59,903 bases of DNA from Pseudomonadota bacterium (GCA_021295775.1 JAGWBS010000008.1:14734-74636); one strand, 5' to 3'. Shown: positions 18,110 through 31,968, counted from the first letter of the stretch. The notes: generated from the letters alone by a model not told the origin. Program-made: numbers and translations.

Positions 18110-18290
18110 GGCCTGCTCCGGCGATGCGGATTTCGGCGTAGCCGGGCAGCGGCAGGGTCGGGAACAGGCCCGGGTGGACCACGTCGACCGCGTGTCCCAG
18201 GCCGCGCAACTCCGCCACGACGTTTTGCAGCGTGGTGACCACGCCGTTGGTCTGCGGGCTCCAGGCGTCGCTGACGATGAGGATCTTCAT
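18106..18290 (-). pseudogene. 5' end of the GT4 glycosyltransferase, out of frame with the rest
   Basis: From ATG 18290 the frame encodes MKILIVSDAWSPQTNGVVTT, the classical GT4 start, and continues to PGYAEIRIA, after which homology jumps to another frame (MIDESAPNALHF). About four residues plus one base are missing near 18110-18125 compared with relatives. The ATG overlaps the stop of the LpxH-like gene by 4 nt (ATGA), so this is the genuine translational start of the glycosyltransferase. Confidence 0.7.
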
Positions 18291-19099
18291 CCCGCACGCC
18301 GCAGGTTCGCCACCGGGGCGACGTGCACGACCGGATTGTTGCGGGAGCGGTCGATGAGGCGGAAAACCCCATTCTGGTCTTCCACCAGCGCCGTGCACGA
18401 CTCCACCCAGTCGCCGCAGTTCATGTAGCGGATACCGTCGATGTCGCGGATCTCTGCGCGGTGAATGTGGCCGCAGATCACGCCGTCGAAGCCGCGCCGG
18501 CGGCATTCGTGGCTGACCGCGCGTTCGTAGTCGCTGGCGTAGTTCACCGCCTGCTTGACGCGATGCTTGATCCACGCGGACAGGGACCAGTAGCCGTAGC
18601 CGAATTTGCGCCGCAGCCAGTTCAGGTAGCGGTTCAGGCGCAGGAGCAGGTTGTATCCGATGTCTCCCAGGAAGGCGATCCAGCGGTGGTAGCGGGTGAC
18701 GACGTCGAACTGGTCGCCGTGCACCACCAGCAGCCGCCGGCCGTCGGCGGTCTCGTGCACGGCCCGGTCCACCAGCGAGATGTTTCCCAGCACCAGTTCC
18801 GAGTAGCGGCGCAGGAACTCGTCGTGATTGCCGGTCACGTAGGTCAGCCGGGTGCCGCGCTTGACCAGCGTCAGGATCCGGCGCACCGCGTTGTTGTGAG
18901 ACTGGGGCCAGTAGAAGCTCGAGCGCAGGCGCCAGCCGTCGATGATGTCCCCGACCAAGTAGAGCTGGTCGCAGGTGTGCGCCTTGAGGAAGGCCACCAG
19001 GCGCTCCGCCTGGCAACCCCTGGCCCCCAGGTGGATATCGGAAAGGAAAACGGCGCGATAGTGCTTTTTGCCGCTTTCTTCCAACTCGTCCGACTGCAT
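18287..19099 (-). CDS. LpxH-like UDP-2,3-diacylglucosamine diphosphatase family metallophosphoesterase
   Basis: 270-residue calcineurin-like phosphoesterase. Dimetal ligands are visible in order: FLSDIHLG (Asp/His), VGDIIDGW (Asp), VTGNHDEFL (Asn-His), VVHGDQFD (His) and ICGHIHRAE (His-x-His). The DGWRLRSSFYWPQSHNNAVRRIL insert marks the LpxH-related subgroup that acts on UDP-diacylglucosamine or similar membrane glycolipid phosphates. ATG 19099. Followed by the GT4 gene with an ATGA overlap, so the two form one unit, probably in envelope glycolipid synthesis. Whether it is the main LpxH of lipid A synthesis is uncertain. Confidence 0.85.
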   Translation of the reverse strand: MQSDELEESGKKHYRAVFLSDIHLGARGCQAERLVAFLKAHTCDQLYLVGDIIDGWRLRSSFYWPQSHNNAVRRILTLVKRGTRLTYVTGNHDEFLRRYSELVLGNISLVDRAVHETADGRRLLVVHGDQFDVVTRYHRWIAFLGDIGYNLLLRLNRYLNWLRRKFGYGYWSLSAWIKHRVKQAVNYASDYERAVSHECRRRGFDGVICGHIHRAEIRDIDGIRYMNCGDWVESCTALVEDQNGVFRLIDRSRNNPVVHVAPVANLRRAG

Positions 19100-19275
19100 G
19101 CCGGGATACGGCCTCTTGCCGTTGAATCGGCGCGCAAGCTAGCCAGGGTGCTTGACGGACGGGTGACGAATCGGTTCCGAACCGGAGATCTTTGCCCGGG
19201 TTTCGTCCCGGCGCTCGGAGCCGGGGCGCTCCCGGTCCGCCCCTGGGCACACCGGACATCGAACGGCGCGGGGAG

Positions 19276-19315
19276 CCCGGCGGGCGTGGAGCGCTGGGCT
19301 CTTCTTCCCGCCGGG
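19276..19315 (-). terminator. Candidate terminator of the RNase P RNA gene
   Basis: CCCGGCGGG (19276-19284) is perfectly complementary to CCCGCCGGG (19307-19315). On the minus strand the hairpin lies 10-15 nt past the estimated rnpB 3' end, with an A/G-rich loop. It occupies the roughly 230-bp gap between rnpB and the LpxH-like gene, in which I see no gene. Confidence 0.4.
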
Positions 19316-19327
19316 TGACGGTCGCGC

Positions 19328-19770
19328 GGGGCGGCCGTCAGTGGACTGTAAGCCGGGTTCTGTACCGCCCGCGAAAAGCGGCCGGTGGGGACCATTCGTC
19401 TAGGCCCAGGGTCGCCCCTGGGCTCGAGCGCTCCGACCCTGACGCCGGGCGCGCACCCGTGGGCCGCGCCTTCGGACGGGCCGCCCTCGACGGCGTCTCT
19501 ATTCGAGCTTGCACCAGGAGGGGTTTACCTCGCCGCCGGTTTCCCGGCTGTCGCGCGTGGGCTCTTACCCCACGTTTTCACCTTTGCCGCCCCGCTCGCC
19601 CTCCGCCCCGTAGGGCGGAGCGAAGCGGGGGTGGGCCGTGTGTTTTCTGTGGCACTTTCCCTAGGGTCACCCCCGGTGGCCGTTAGCCACCTCCCTGCCC
19701 GACGGTGCCCGGACTTTCCTCTCCCGCGCGGCCCTTGGGCGTTGCGGCAGCGGCCCCCCGTCCTCCTCCG
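19328..19770 (-). ncRNA. rnpB: RNase P RNA, bacterial class A
   Basis: Catalytic RNA of RNase P, which removes 5' leaders from pre-tRNA. On the minus strand the universally conserved pieces appear in the right order: GAGGAAAGTCCGGGC (at 19721-19707), AGGGAAAGTGCCACAGAAA, GGTGAAAACGTGGGGTAAGA, a GACGAATGGTCCCC segment and the 3'-terminal CAGAACCCGGCTTA (19362-19349). That order and the J-region motifs define class A. Both ends are approximate (within about 20-30 nt) because I estimated helix P1 by eye. Any reading frame over this stretch is spurious. Confidence 0.93.
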
Positions 19771-19866
19771 GAGGGGAGGCCGGCCGGACGAGAGCGGAGA
19801 CCGCAGCGCCGGCCTCCCGCCTCTGGTATGGTCCGCGCCGCCACCCGCGACGGAGGCGCGCCCAGC

Positions 19867-20478
19867 TTGATCATCGCCTGCCTGGACCTGGAGGGTGTGC
19901 TCGTCCCGGAGATCTGGATCAACGTCGCCGAGCGAAGCGGAATCGAGGCGCTGCGGCGCACCACCCGCGACGAGCCGGACTACGACAAGCTGATGCGCTA
20001 CCGGCTGGAGATCCTGGACGAGCGGGGACTGGGCCTGCCCGACATCCAGGACGTGATCGCGACGCTCGACCCGCTTGAGGGGGCGGGCGAATTCCTGGAC
20101 TGGCTGCGCGAGCGTTTCCAGGTCGTCATTCTCTCGGACACCTTCTATCCGTTCGCCGCCCCGCTGATGCGCAAGCTGGGCTTCCCGCTGCTGTTCTGCC
20201 ACGACCTGGAAGTGGACGCGGGCGGCCGGATCGTCGACTACCGCCTGCGCATGCCCGATCAGAAGCGCGAGTCCGTGCTGCGCTTCCGCGAGCTGCGCTT
20301 CGACGTGATCGCGGCGGGAGACTCCTACAACGACACCAGCATGCTGGCCGCGGCGCACGCCGGCATCCTGTTCCGTCCGCCCCCCAACGTGGTGGAGGAG
20401 TTCCCCCAGTTCCCTGTGACCCATGGTTACCCGGAGCTGCGCGAAGCCTTCGAGCGGGCCGCGGCGGAGCTAGGCTGA
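19867..20478 (+). CDS. thrH: Phosphoserine phosphatase/homoserine phosphotransferase, ThrH type
   Basis: 203-residue HAD-superfamily enzyme, close to Pseudomonas ThrH (205 residues), which dephosphorylates phosphoserine and can pass the phosphate to homoserine. The nucleophile motif [18 protein letters not shown], motif [13 protein letters not shown] and motif [15 protein letters not shown] with HAGILF are all ThrH-like. I chose TTG 19867 because it matches the family N-terminus ([10 protein letters not shown]), has GGAGG 10 nt upstream, and leaves TATGGT at 19827-19832 as a possible -10. An ATG at 19828 would add 13 residues and overlap that element. Confidence 0.88.
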   Translation: MIIACLDLEGVLVPEIWINVAERSGIEALRRTTRDEPDYDKLMRYRLEILDERGLGLPDIQDVIATLDPLEGAGEFLDWLRERFQVVILSDTFYPFAAPLMRKLGFPLLFCHDLEVDAGGRIVDYRLRMPDQKRESVLRFRELRFDVIAAGDSYNDTSMLAAAHAGILFRPPPNVVEEFPQFPVTHGYPELREAFERAAAELG

Positions 20479-20494
20479 GACGCCCCCCGGAAGC

Positions 20495-20524
20495 TTGCCG
20501 CCCGCCGCGGGCCGCCCCTATACT
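20495..20524 (+). promoter_or_regulatory. Sigma-70-like promoter of the icd-mdh-sucCD-pfkB operon
   Basis: TTGCCG (20495-20500), 18-nt spacer, TATACT (20519-20524). The predicted start is about 20 nt before the ATG at 20552, leaving room for the AGGAGG ribosome site at 20537. Confidence 0.6.
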
Positions 20525-20551
20525 GCGCGCGCCCCAGGAGGACCCCCGTCG

Positions 20552-21793
<1,242 letters not shown>

Positions 21794-21802
21794 GGACGGA
21801 GC

Positions 21803-22732
21803 ATGGGTCGGGCCAAGATCTCCCTGATCGGCGCCGGGAACATCGGCGGTGTCCAGGCACAGCTCGTCGCTCAGCAGCAGCTCGGCGACGTGGTCCTGTT
21901 CGACGTGGTCGAGGGTCTGCCGCAGGGCAAGGCGCTCGACATCGCCCACGCGCTCGACGGCTGGGGCAGCTCGGTTTCGGTGACCGGCACCAACGACTAC
22001 GCCGACACCGCCGGCTCGGATCTCTACATCGTGACCGCGGGCCTGGCGCGCAAGCCGGGCATGAGCCGCGACGACCTGCTGAAGACCAACCTGGGCATCA
22101 TCCGACAGGTCGCCGAGGGCATCCGGACGCACTCGCCGGAGGCGGTGGTGATCGTGGTCTCCAACCCGCTCGACGCCATGGTCTACGCGATGAAGCAGAT
22201 CACGGGCTTTCCGCGGGAGCGGGTCTTCGGCATGGCCGGCGTGCTCGACTCGGCGCGCTTCAGGTACTTCGTGGCCGAGGAGCTCGGCGTGGCGCCGCGC
22301 GACGTGGTCGCCCTGGTCCTGGGCGGCCACGGCGACAGCATGGTCCCCTTGCCGCGCCACTGCAGCGTCAACGGCGTGCCGCTGACGGAGCTGCTCGACG
22401 CCGGCGCGATCGAGGCGATCGTCAAGCGCGTGCGCGGCGCGGGGGGCGAGATCGTCGGACTGCTCAAGACCGGCTCCGCGTTCGTCTCGCCGGCGTCGGC
22501 GTCGGTGTCGATGGCGGCCTCGGTGCTTCTCGACCAGAAGCGGGTGCTGCCGTGCGCGGCCTGGCTGGAGGGCGAGTACGGAGCCTCCGGGATCTACATG
22601 GGAGTGCCGGTGCGGCTCGGGCGCGGCGGCATCGAGGAAATCCTCGAGCTCGAGCTCGACCAGGCGGAGAGCGAGCTGCTGCAGGAGAGCATCCAGCACG
22701 TCGAGCGCCTGCTGGCCGAGATCGAGCTCTAG
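21803..22732 (+). CDS. mdh: Malate dehydrogenase (LDH-like type)
   Basis: 309-residue NAD-dependent malate dehydrogenase of the lactate-dehydrogenase-like group. Coenzyme loop [20 protein letters not shown] with Asp41-region [15 protein letters not shown], substrate loop [18 protein letters not shown] (Arg-Lys-Pro-Gly-Met gives malate specificity), [10 protein letters not shown], and the catalytic His in [12 protein letters not shown]. Length is typical for this class. ATG 21803, 9 nt after icd; followed after 16 nt by sucC. Confidence 0.96.
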   Translation: MGRAKISLIGAGNIGGVQAQLVAQQQLGDVVLFDVVEGLPQGKALDIAHALDGWGSSVSVTGTNDYADTAGSDLYIVTAGLARKPGMSRDDLLKTNLGIIRQVAEGIRTHSPEAVVIVVSNPLDAMVYAMKQITGFPRERVFGMAGVLDSARFRYFVAEELGVAPRDVVALVLGGHGDSMVPLPRHCSVNGVPLTELLDAGAIEAIVKRVRGAGGEIVGLLKTGSAFVSPASASVSMAASVLLDQKRVLPCAAWLEGEYGASGIYMGVPVRLGRGGIEEILELELDQAESELLQESIQHVERLLAEIEL

Positions 22733-22748
22733 CGGGGCGGGAACAGGC

Positions 22749-23906
22749 GTGAACATCCACGAGTACCAGGCCAAGGCGCTGCTGCGCGACTACGGCGTCG
22801 AGGTGCCCCCGGGGCGCCTGGCCGGCACTCCCGGCGAGGCTTCCTCGGCGGCGGAGGGCATCGGCGGAACCGTCGTGGTCAAGGCGCAGGTGCACGCCGG
22901 CGGACGCGGCAAGGCCGGGGGCATCAAACTCGCCCGATCGGCCGCCGAGGCCGCCCAGACCGCCGAGGACATGCTCGGCATGCGCCTGGTGACCAAGCAG
23001 ACCGGCGCCGAGGGCAAGCTGGTGCGCAAGCTCTACGTGGAGGAGGCCTCGCAGATCGACGACGAGCTGTACCTCGCCCTGCTGGTCGACCGCGGCACGC
23101 GCAACATCGGCGTGATCGCCTCGGTCGAGGGCGGGATGGAGATCGAGGAGGTCGCGGAGGCGACGCCCGAGAAGATCCTGCAGCTGCAGATCGACCCGCT
23201 GGTCGGGCTGTGCGAGTTCCAGGCCCGCGACCTGGGGATCGATCTGGGCCTGACGAGCCGGCAGAACGCCCGCTTTGTGGAGCTGCTGCGCAATCTCTAC
23301 CGGCTGTTCATGGAAAAAGACTGCTCGATGATCGAGATCAACCCGCTGATCACCTCGGGCGACCGGGTGATGCCGCTGGACTGCAAGCTCTCGTTCGACG
23401 AGGCGGCGCTGTTCCGCCACCCCGACATCGCCGAGCTGCGCGACCCCGAGGAGGAGGATCCGCGCGAGGCCGAGGCGGACCGCTACGGCCTGAGCTGGGT
23501 GTCGCTGGACGGGAACATCGGCTGCATGGTCAACGGCGCCGGACTGGCCATGGCGACCATGGACATCATCCAATACGCCGGGGGCACCCCGGCGAACTTC
23601 CTGGACGTGGGCGGGACCGCCGACGCCGAGCGGGTGAGCCACGCCTTCCGCCTGATCCTGGCCGATCCACAGGTCAAGGGGATCCTGGTCAACATCTTCG
23701 GCGGCATCGTGCTCTGCGACATGGTGGCGGAGGGCATCGTCCAGGCGGCCCGCGAGGTCGGCGTGACGGTTCCCCTGGTGGTGCGGCTCGACGGGACCAA
23801 CGCCGAGAAGGGCCGCGAGATCCTGGGCGGCTCCGGGCTCGACATCACGCCGGCCGCCAACATGAAGGAGGCCGCGGAGAAGATCGTCGCGGCGGTGAGC
23901 GCATGA
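22749..23906 (+). CDS. sucC: Succinyl-CoA synthetase beta subunit (ADP/GDP-forming)
   Basis: 385-residue ATP-grasp subunit that binds the nucleotide and the succinate side of succinyl-CoA synthetase. Begins [20 protein letters not shown] and has [20 protein letters not shown] (nucleotide lysines), MIEINPLI and the C-terminal [16 protein letters not shown] and [16 protein letters not shown] that contact the alpha subunit. Normal length (388 in E. coli). GTG 22749; overlaps sucD by 4 nt (ATGA). Confidence 0.96.
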   Translation: MNIHEYQAKALLRDYGVEVPPGRLAGTPGEASSAAEGIGGTVVVKAQVHAGGRGKAGGIKLARSAAEAAQTAEDMLGMRLVTKQTGAEGKLVRKLYVEEASQIDDELYLALLVDRGTRNIGVIASVEGGMEIEEVAEATPEKILQLQIDPLVGLCEFQARDLGIDLGLTSRQNARFVELLRNLYRLFMEKDCSMIEINPLITSGDRVMPLDCKLSFDEAALFRHPDIAELRDPEEEDPREAEADRYGLSWVSLDGNIGCMVNGAGLAMATMDIIQYAGGTPANFLDVGGTADAERVSHAFRLILADPQVKGILVNIFGGIVLCDMVAEGIVQAAREVGVTVPLVVRLDGTNAEKGREILGGSGLDITPAANMKEAAEKIVAAVSA

Positions 23907-24781
23907 GCATCTTCGTCGACGCGGACACGCGGGTTCTGGTGCAGGGCATGGGCCGGACCGGCCAACTCCACACCAGCCTCTCGCTCGAGTTCGGAACGCC
24001 GGTGGTGGGAGGCGTCACGCCGGGCAAGGGCGGCGGCCAGGCCTGCGGACTGCCGATCTTCGACTCCGTCCGCGACGCCGTGCGCGAGACCGGCGCCAAC
24101 GCCTCGGTGGTCTTCGTGCCGCCCCCGGGCGCCGGCGATGCGATTCTGGAGGCGGCGGAGGCGGGCATCGGCCTGATCGTCGCCATCACCGAGCACGTCC
24201 CGGTGCGCGACATGGTGCGCGTGCGCCACGCCATGCGCGGCAGCGCGTCCCGCCTGATCGGCCCCAACTGTCCGGGCGTGCTCGACCCGAGCCTGAAAGT
24301 GCGCATCGGGATCGCGCCGTACCCGATCTTCAAGCCCGGGACGGTGGGCGTGGTCTCGCGCTCCGGCACGCTGACCTACGAGGCCGTCGGCCAGCTCTCC
24401 GCGCTGGACATCGGCCAGTCGACCTGCATCGGGATCGGCGGCGATCCGGTCAACGGCACCAGCTTCATCGACTGTCTGGAGAATTTCGAGAAGGACGACG
24501 CTACCCGCGCGGTGGTGATGATCGGCGAGATCGGCGGCAGCGCCGAAGAGGAGGCCGCCGAGTTCGTCCGCTCCGAGATGACCAAGCCGGTGGTGGCGTT
24601 CATCGCGGGCGCCACGGCGCCTCCGGGCAAGCGCATGGGCCACGCTGGCGCGATCGTCTCGGGAGGCCGGGGCACGGCCGCCGAGAAGCGCGAGGCCCTG
24701 GAGAAGGCGGGCATTCCGGTCGCCGCGAGCCCCGCGCTGATGGCGGAAACGCTGCGCGAGGCCTGTCCCGAGGCCCGATGA
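23903..24781 (+). CDS. sucD: Succinyl-CoA synthetase alpha subunit
   Basis: 292-residue CoA-binding and phosphohistidine subunit. [20 protein letters not shown] leads to the CoA loop [19 protein letters not shown] and [13 protein letters not shown] are conserved, and the phosphorylated histidine is in [15 protein letters not shown] 23903 overlaps sucC; its own TGA overlaps the next start (ATGA at 24778), so the kinase downstream is translationally coupled. Confidence 0.96.
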   Translation: MSIFVDADTRVLVQGMGRTGQLHTSLSLEFGTPVVGGVTPGKGGGQACGLPIFDSVRDAVRETGANASVVFVPPPGAGDAILEAAEAGIGLIVAITEHVPVRDMVRVRHAMRGSASRLIGPNCPGVLDPSLKVRIGIAPYPIFKPGTVGVVSRSGTLTYEAVGQLSALDIGQSTCIGIGGDPVNGTSFIDCLENFEKDDATRAVVMIGEIGGSAEEEAAEFVRSEMTKPVVAFIAGATAPPGKRMGHAGAIVSGGRGTAAEKREALEKAGIPVAASPALMAETLREACPEAR

Positions 24782-25677
24782 GCCTGCTGGTCGTCGGCTC
24801 CGTGGCCCTCGACGACATCGAGGCGCCGGCGGGATCGGTCCGGGACGTTCTCGGGGGCGCGGCCTGCTACTCCTCGGTGGCGGCCAGCTATTTCACGCGC
24901 GTGCTGCCGGTCGGCGTCGCCGGGCGCGATTTCCCGCCCGAGCATCTGCAGTTCCTGGCCTCCAAGGGGATCGACGTCTCGGGCATCGAGAGCGCCCCGG
25001 GTCCGACCTTCCGCTGGGGCGGACGCTACGGCAGCTCGCTCAACCAGCGCGACACGCTGTTCACCGAACTGGGGGTTTTCGAGCGCTTCCAGCCGCGGCT
25101 CTCGGCCGCCCAGCGCCGCTGCGGCCTGGTGTTCCTGGCCAACATCCACCCGGGCCTGCAGCGGGACGTGCTGGAGCAGGCCGCGCGGCCGCGCTTCACG
25201 GCGATGGACTCGATGAACCTGTGGATCGAGACGGCCCGCGAGGAACTGGTCGCGACGATCCGCAAGGTGGACTGCCTGATCGTCGACGAAGGCGAGGCCC
25301 GGCTTCTGACCGGCGAAGTCAACGTGGTGCGCGCCGGCGAATCGATCCGCGCGCTCGGCCCGCGGGTCGGCATCGTCAAGCGCGGCGAGCACGGCGCGCT
25401 GCTCTTCGACGACGAGGGCGTGTTCGCCGCGCCCGCCTTCCCCCTGAGCGATCCCGCCGACCCGACCGGCGCGGGCGATTGTTTCGCCGGAGCCTTCATG
25501 GGTTCGCTGGCCGGGGCGCGCCGGATCGGCGCGCGCGCGCTGCGCCGGGCGATGGCTTTCGGCACGGTGGTCGCGTCGTTCTGCGTGGAGCGCTTCAGTC
25601 TGGACCGCTTCCGCTCTCTCGACCGCTCGGACATCGACGCCCGCTTCGCCGCCTACCGCGAGCTGACGCGTCTCTGA
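24778..25677 (+). CDS. PfkB/ribokinase family carbohydrate kinase
   Basis: 299-residue sugar or nucleoside kinase. N-terminal [11 protein letters not shown] and [14 protein letters not shown] match the first PfkB signature region, and the C-terminal [19 protein letters not shown] is signature 2 with the anion hole and catalytic Asp. The divergent middle part ([16 protein letters not shown]) suggests a subfamily other than phosphofructokinase, possibly acting on an adenosine- or sugar-like substrate. ATG 24778 overlaps sucD by 4 nt, so it belongs to the TCA operon, an unusual partner with no obvious role there. Confidence 0.85.
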   Translation: MSLLVVGSVALDDIEAPAGSVRDVLGGAACYSSVAASYFTRVLPVGVAGRDFPPEHLQFLASKGIDVSGIESAPGPTFRWGGRYGSSLNQRDTLFTELGVFERFQPRLSAAQRRCGLVFLANIHPGLQRDVLEQAARPRFTAMDSMNLWIETAREELVATIRKVDCLIVDEGEARLLTGEVNVVRAGESIRALGPRVGIVKRGEHGALLFDDEGVFAAPAFPLSDPADPTGAGDCFAGAFMGSLAGARRIGARALRRAMAFGTVVASFCVERFSLDRFRSLDRSDIDARFAAYRELTRL

Positions 25678-25678
25678 C

Positions 25679-25696
25679 GCCGCGCCGCGGCGCGGC
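25679..25696 (+). terminator. Palindromic hairpin after the TCA operon
   Basis: A perfect 18-bp GC palindrome (GCCGCGCC/GGCGCGGC arms around GC) begins 2 nt after the pfkB-type gene's stop codon. It can form a 7-bp stem with a small loop and probably marks the operon end before mgtE. Confidence 0.45.
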
Positions 25697-25776
25697 TTGA
25701 GGGAAGGGGAGGGGTTCGCGAGAATCGCGACGCCTTCGAATCCCGTTCCGGCCCGGTGGGTCCCGGGGGAGAGCTC

Positions 25777-27120
25777 ATGTCCGAGCGCCGCGGCAACGTG
25801 CTGCAAGCGAGCATTCTGCGGCTGGTCCGCCGCGGCGCCTGGTCGAACGCGGGCAAGCTGCTGGAAAAGAGCCACCCGGGCGACATCGCCGAGGTCCTCG
25901 ACCACCTGACTCCCGGCCCCCGGCGGGCGCTTTTCGACCTGCTCCGCTCGGACGAGCTGCGCGCGGAGGCACTGGCCATGCTGGAGTTCGCCGCCGGCGC
26001 CGACCTGCTGGGCGAACTGGATCCCGAGCGGGCGGGCCGCATCGTGCGCCAGATGTCCAGCGACGACGCCTCCGTGCTGCTGCGCGAGCTGCCGCGGGAG
26101 CGGGCCGACGCCATCCTCGCCACCCTCGGCGAGGCCTCCGAAGATGTCGAGCGCCTGCTCGGCCACGCCGAGGACACGGCGGGCGCGCTGATGTCGCCCG
26201 ACTACTTCGCGCTGGAGCAGGACCTCAGCGTCGAGGAGGCGATCGAGCGGCTGCGGACCAGCGGCGAGCGCGAGGCCAGTTTCTATGTCTACTTGGTCGA
26301 CGAGCGCCACAATCTGGTCGGCGTGCTGTCCCTGCGCCAACTGCTGATGCACGACCCCCACCAGCGGCTGAGCCGCTTCATGACCGTCGACCCGATCCGG
26401 GTCACCACCGGCGCCGACCAGGAAGAGGTCTCGCGCATCGTCTCGCGCTACGACCTGCTGGCCGTGCCGGTGGTCGACGCCAGCAATCGCCTGGTGGGCG
26501 TCGTCACCGTCGACGACGTGATCGACGTGATGCGCGAGGAAGCCACGGAGGACCTGCTCAAGCTGGCGGGCACGACGCTGGAAGAGGTCACCTCGCCCGG
26601 CCCCCTGCGCGCCGCCTGGATCCGCTTTCCGTGGCTGGCGGTCAGCTTCGCCGGCGGACTGGCGGGGATCTGGCTGCTGTCGCGCTTCGAGCCGGTGATG
26701 CAGAAGATGCTGCAGATCTCGTTCTTCCTGCCGGCGGTTTTGGCCATGGGGGGCAACGTCGGGAGTCAGTGCGCCATGGTGGTCGTGCGCGGCCTGGCCA
26801 CGGGCCGGCTGAACGTCGGCGAACTGGGCCGGATCGTCTCCAACGAGCTCGGCGTCGGCTTGCTGCTGGCGCTGGCGTTCTCGCTGGCGCTGTTCGGGGC
26901 CGGAACCTGGATGGGCTTCGGCTCGGAGAAACTGCCGCAGGTGGTCGCGATGGGCCTGTTCAGCTCCATGGTCCTGGCCGCCGCGCTGGGAACGCTGCTG
27001 CCTCTCGGCTTCAATCGACTGGGCGTCGATCCCGCGGTGGCCTCCGGCCCGCTGGTGACGATGACGATCGACATCCTCGGCATCGGGGTGTTCTTCTCGA
27101 TCGCCTACACCGTTCTGTAG
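25777..27120 (+). CDS. mgtE: Magnesium transporter MgtE
   Basis: 447-residue Mg2+ channel. Order of parts: cytosolic MgtE N domain of helical repeats (residues 1-130, HPGDIAEVLDHL and LPRERADAIL), two CBS domains (about 135-260; LSVEEAIERLR, FMTVDPIRV, AVPVVDASNRLVGVVTVDDV), the plug helix and five membrane helices with the conserved LAMGGNVGSQCAMVVVRGL and C-terminal LVTMTIDILGIGVFF, whose Asp lines the pore. ATG 25777 is preferred over GTG 25756 because of the purine-rich GGGGGAGAG just before it. The short upstream gap holds no recognisable M-box riboswitch. Confidence 0.95.
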   Translation: MSERRGNVLQASILRLVRRGAWSNAGKLLEKSHPGDIAEVLDHLTPGPRRALFDLLRSDELRAEALAMLEFAAGADLLGELDPERAGRIVRQMSSDDASVLLRELPRERADAILATLGEASEDVERLLGHAEDTAGALMSPDYFALEQDLSVEEAIERLRTSGEREASFYVYLVDERHNLVGVLSLRQLLMHDPHQRLSRFMTVDPIRVTTGADQEEVSRIVSRYDLLAVPVVDASNRLVGVVTVDDVIDVMREEATEDLLKLAGTTLEEVTSPGPLRAAWIRFPWLAVSFAGGLAGIWLLSRFEPVMQKMLQISFFLPAVLAMGGNVGSQCAMVVVRGLATGRLNVGELGRIVSNELGVGLLLALAFSLALFGAGTWMGFGSEKLPQVVAMGLFSSMVLAAALGTLLPLGFNRLGVDPAVASGPLVTMTIDILGIGVFFSIAYTVL

Positions 27121-28021
27121 GATCGCGGCATGCCCCGCGAATACCGCACGCGGGCGCTGGTCCTGCGCAGCAGCGACTGGGGCGAGTCGGACCGCATCGT
27201 GCACCTGTACACCGAGGAGCTGGGACGAGTCTCGGCGATCGCCAAGGGCGCGCTCCGCTCCAGACGCCGTTTCCCCGGCGTGCTCGAACTTTTCAGTCTG
27301 CTCGACGCCCGGCTGGTCGACCCGCCGCGCTCCTCCATGCTGCGGCTGGAGGCCGCGCGTCTGAGCCGGCCGATCGAAGGGCTGACGGACAGCCTGGCCC
27401 GCTTCGCCGTCGGCTGTCACTTCCTGGAACTTCTCGACCGCATCACGGGCGAGGGCGAGGCGCACCCCGGGATGTTCCCCTTCGCCCGGGGCGTGCTGGA
27501 GGTGCTGTCCCGCGAGGAACCCGACCGGTTGTTCGCGCTGCTCCTGCTGGCCAAGACTCTGGCCCGGCTCGGCTACCGCCCTCAACTGTCCGCCTGCGTC
27601 GAATGCGGCGCCCCGCTGCGCGGCCGGGTCGGGTTCGCACCGGCCCAGGGCGGCGGTCTGTGTCCGCGCTGCGCTCCCGAGGGAACCGCCCTCCTGTCCG
27701 CCCGGGTGCTGGACGCCCTCGAGCGGGGCATCCGGACTCCGCTGAGCCGGCGGGGCGAACTGGGTCTGAGCCGGCAGGACGTCGACCGAGTCGAGAGGGA
27801 GATGCTGGGCTTTTTCCGCTTCCACATCGGGATCGAGCTGCGCAGCGCGGAGTTTCTGCGTGGGATTCTGGCGTCGCGGCAGCTTGACGGCCCCCTGGGG
27901 CGCGGAGATACTCCGCGCGCGCGGGCGAAAGACGCCTCGGGCGATCCGGAACCTGACGGCCTACGCTATTCCGCGCCCGCGCGCCCCCCGGCGCCGGAGC
28001 CCGGACAGGAGGCGGTGGAAC

Positions 28022-30756
<2,735 letters not shown>

Positions 30757-30760
<4 letters not shown>

Positions 30761-31278
30761 GACGGAGTGTCGCGCTCGCCGCCTGCCTGGCGCTGCTCGG
30801 AGCGGGCTGCTCAGGGATCTCGCTGCCCTCTCCGGGTTCCTTGCTCCCGTGGGAGTGGCTGGAGCGCGAGGAGGCTCCGGCGGAGGAGGTGGACGTCGGG
30901 GTGGTCGCCGACGCGGAAGCCGCCGCCCTGGCCAGGCGCGTCGAGAGCTTCTACAGCCAGCTCGAGGGCGTTTCGCTGACTTCCGAGCTGACCTATTCCC
31001 GCCCCGGACTGCCCGAGTACTTCGCCTCTCCCGAGGCCTACAACGACTACTTCGCCTCGCTCGCGCTGCAGGTCCGCTGGGAGGATCTGCGCCACGACCA
31101 GATCGAGCGGATCGAGGTGCGCGAGATGCGCCTGGCCGACCTCGACGACGCCACGGTCGAGGTGGTTCTGTTCGGGCGCCACGTGCGCCGGCTGCGCTTC
31201 TGGGAACTGGAGCTGGAGCGCTCCGACCGCTGGCGCACGATCGACGGAGTCTGGCTGCTCTCCCCCGACAACCTGTAG
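30757..31278 (+). CDS. Putative lipoprotein with an NTF2/SnoaL-like domain
   Basis: 173-residue protein starting MRRSVALAACLALLGAGCSG, a clear lipoprotein signal with Cys18 as the lipidated residue. After a short linker, residues about 50-173 (ALARRVESFYSQLEGV ... LERSDRWRTIDGVWLL) have the helix-then-strands pattern of SnoaL/NTF2-like folds; this assignment is by pattern only. ATG overlaps the ppdK stop (ATGA), so it is coupled to ppdK. Function unknown. Confidence 0.75.
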
Positions 31279-31401
31279 CTCGCTCCCCCGCGCCGTCCCT
31301 CCGGCCCCCTCCACGGCGCTCGCCGGGGCCGGCCCGATCGCTTCCGCCGGCTTCCCGGGCCGGGTTGGCGGCCTCCGGTCCGGGCGGCTACCTCTTGCCG
31401 C

Positions 31402-31968
31402 ATGGGCCTGCGAAAACGGCTTCGCCCGCGCCTCTGGCCGATCTACGCGCTGGCCGCGCTGGGCCTGGCGCTGGCGCGGCCGAGCCTGCAGTCGCTGCTG
31501 GTCGGGCTGGTTCCGGTCGCCGCCGGCGAGACGCTGCGCCTGTGGGCGACCGGGCACCTGCACAAGAACGACGCGCTGACCGTCAGCGGCGCCTATGCCT
31601 ACGTGCGCCACCCCCTCTATCTGGGAACGCTGCTGATCGGCTGCGGTTTCCTGTACATGGCGAACACCTGGGGGGCGCTGCTGCTGTTCGGGCTCTTCGG
31701 CGGCTTCTATTTCGGCTACTACCTGCCCTACAAGGACCGCATCGAGAGCGCGCGGCTTGAGGAGCTCTACGGCGACGAGTTCCGGCGCTACGCGGTGGCC
31801 GTCCCGCGGCTGATCCCCCGCCCGACGGCTTACGTGCCGCTGGGCGGAGGCGCCGTGGAAGAGCGCGACTGGAGCCGCGTGCGCTTCGCGGACAACGACG
31901 AGATCGGCACCGCGCTGGCCGTCGGCCTGGGGGTGGCGGCCATGGCGCTGCGCTGGGGTCTGGCCTGA
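31402..31968 (+). CDS. Isoprenylcysteine carboxyl methyltransferase-like membrane protein
   Basis: 188-residue membrane methyltransferase of the ICMT/PEMT superfamily. Four hydrophobic segments and the SAM-binding signature GAYAYVRHPLYLGTLLIGCG (Arg-His-Pro) followed by ARLEELYGDEFRRYAVAVPR (Glu-x-L-x5-F-x2-Y) are seen. Bacterial relatives methylate phospholipids, isoprenoids or unknown lipids. ATG 31402. It precedes the kinase/hydrolase fusion by 38 nt. Substrate unknown. Confidence 0.8.
   Translation: MGLRKRLRPRLWPIYALAALGLALARPSLQSLLVGLVPVAAGETLRLWATGHLHKNDALTVSGAYAYVRHPLYLGTLLIGCGFLYMANTWGALLLFGLFGGFYFGYYLPYKDRIESARLEELYGDEFRRYAVAVPRLIPRPTAYVPLGGGAVEERDWSRVRFADNDEIGTALAVGLGVAAMALRWGLA

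Noticed and set aside
19385-19870. Plus-strand open frames over the rnpB region.
   Set aside because: They lie across conserved RNase P RNA elements and have no protein homology.
25678-25776. M-box magnesium riboswitch before mgtE.
   Set aside because: The gap is only 99 bp and is taken up by a terminator-like palindrome; no M-box structure can be recognised.
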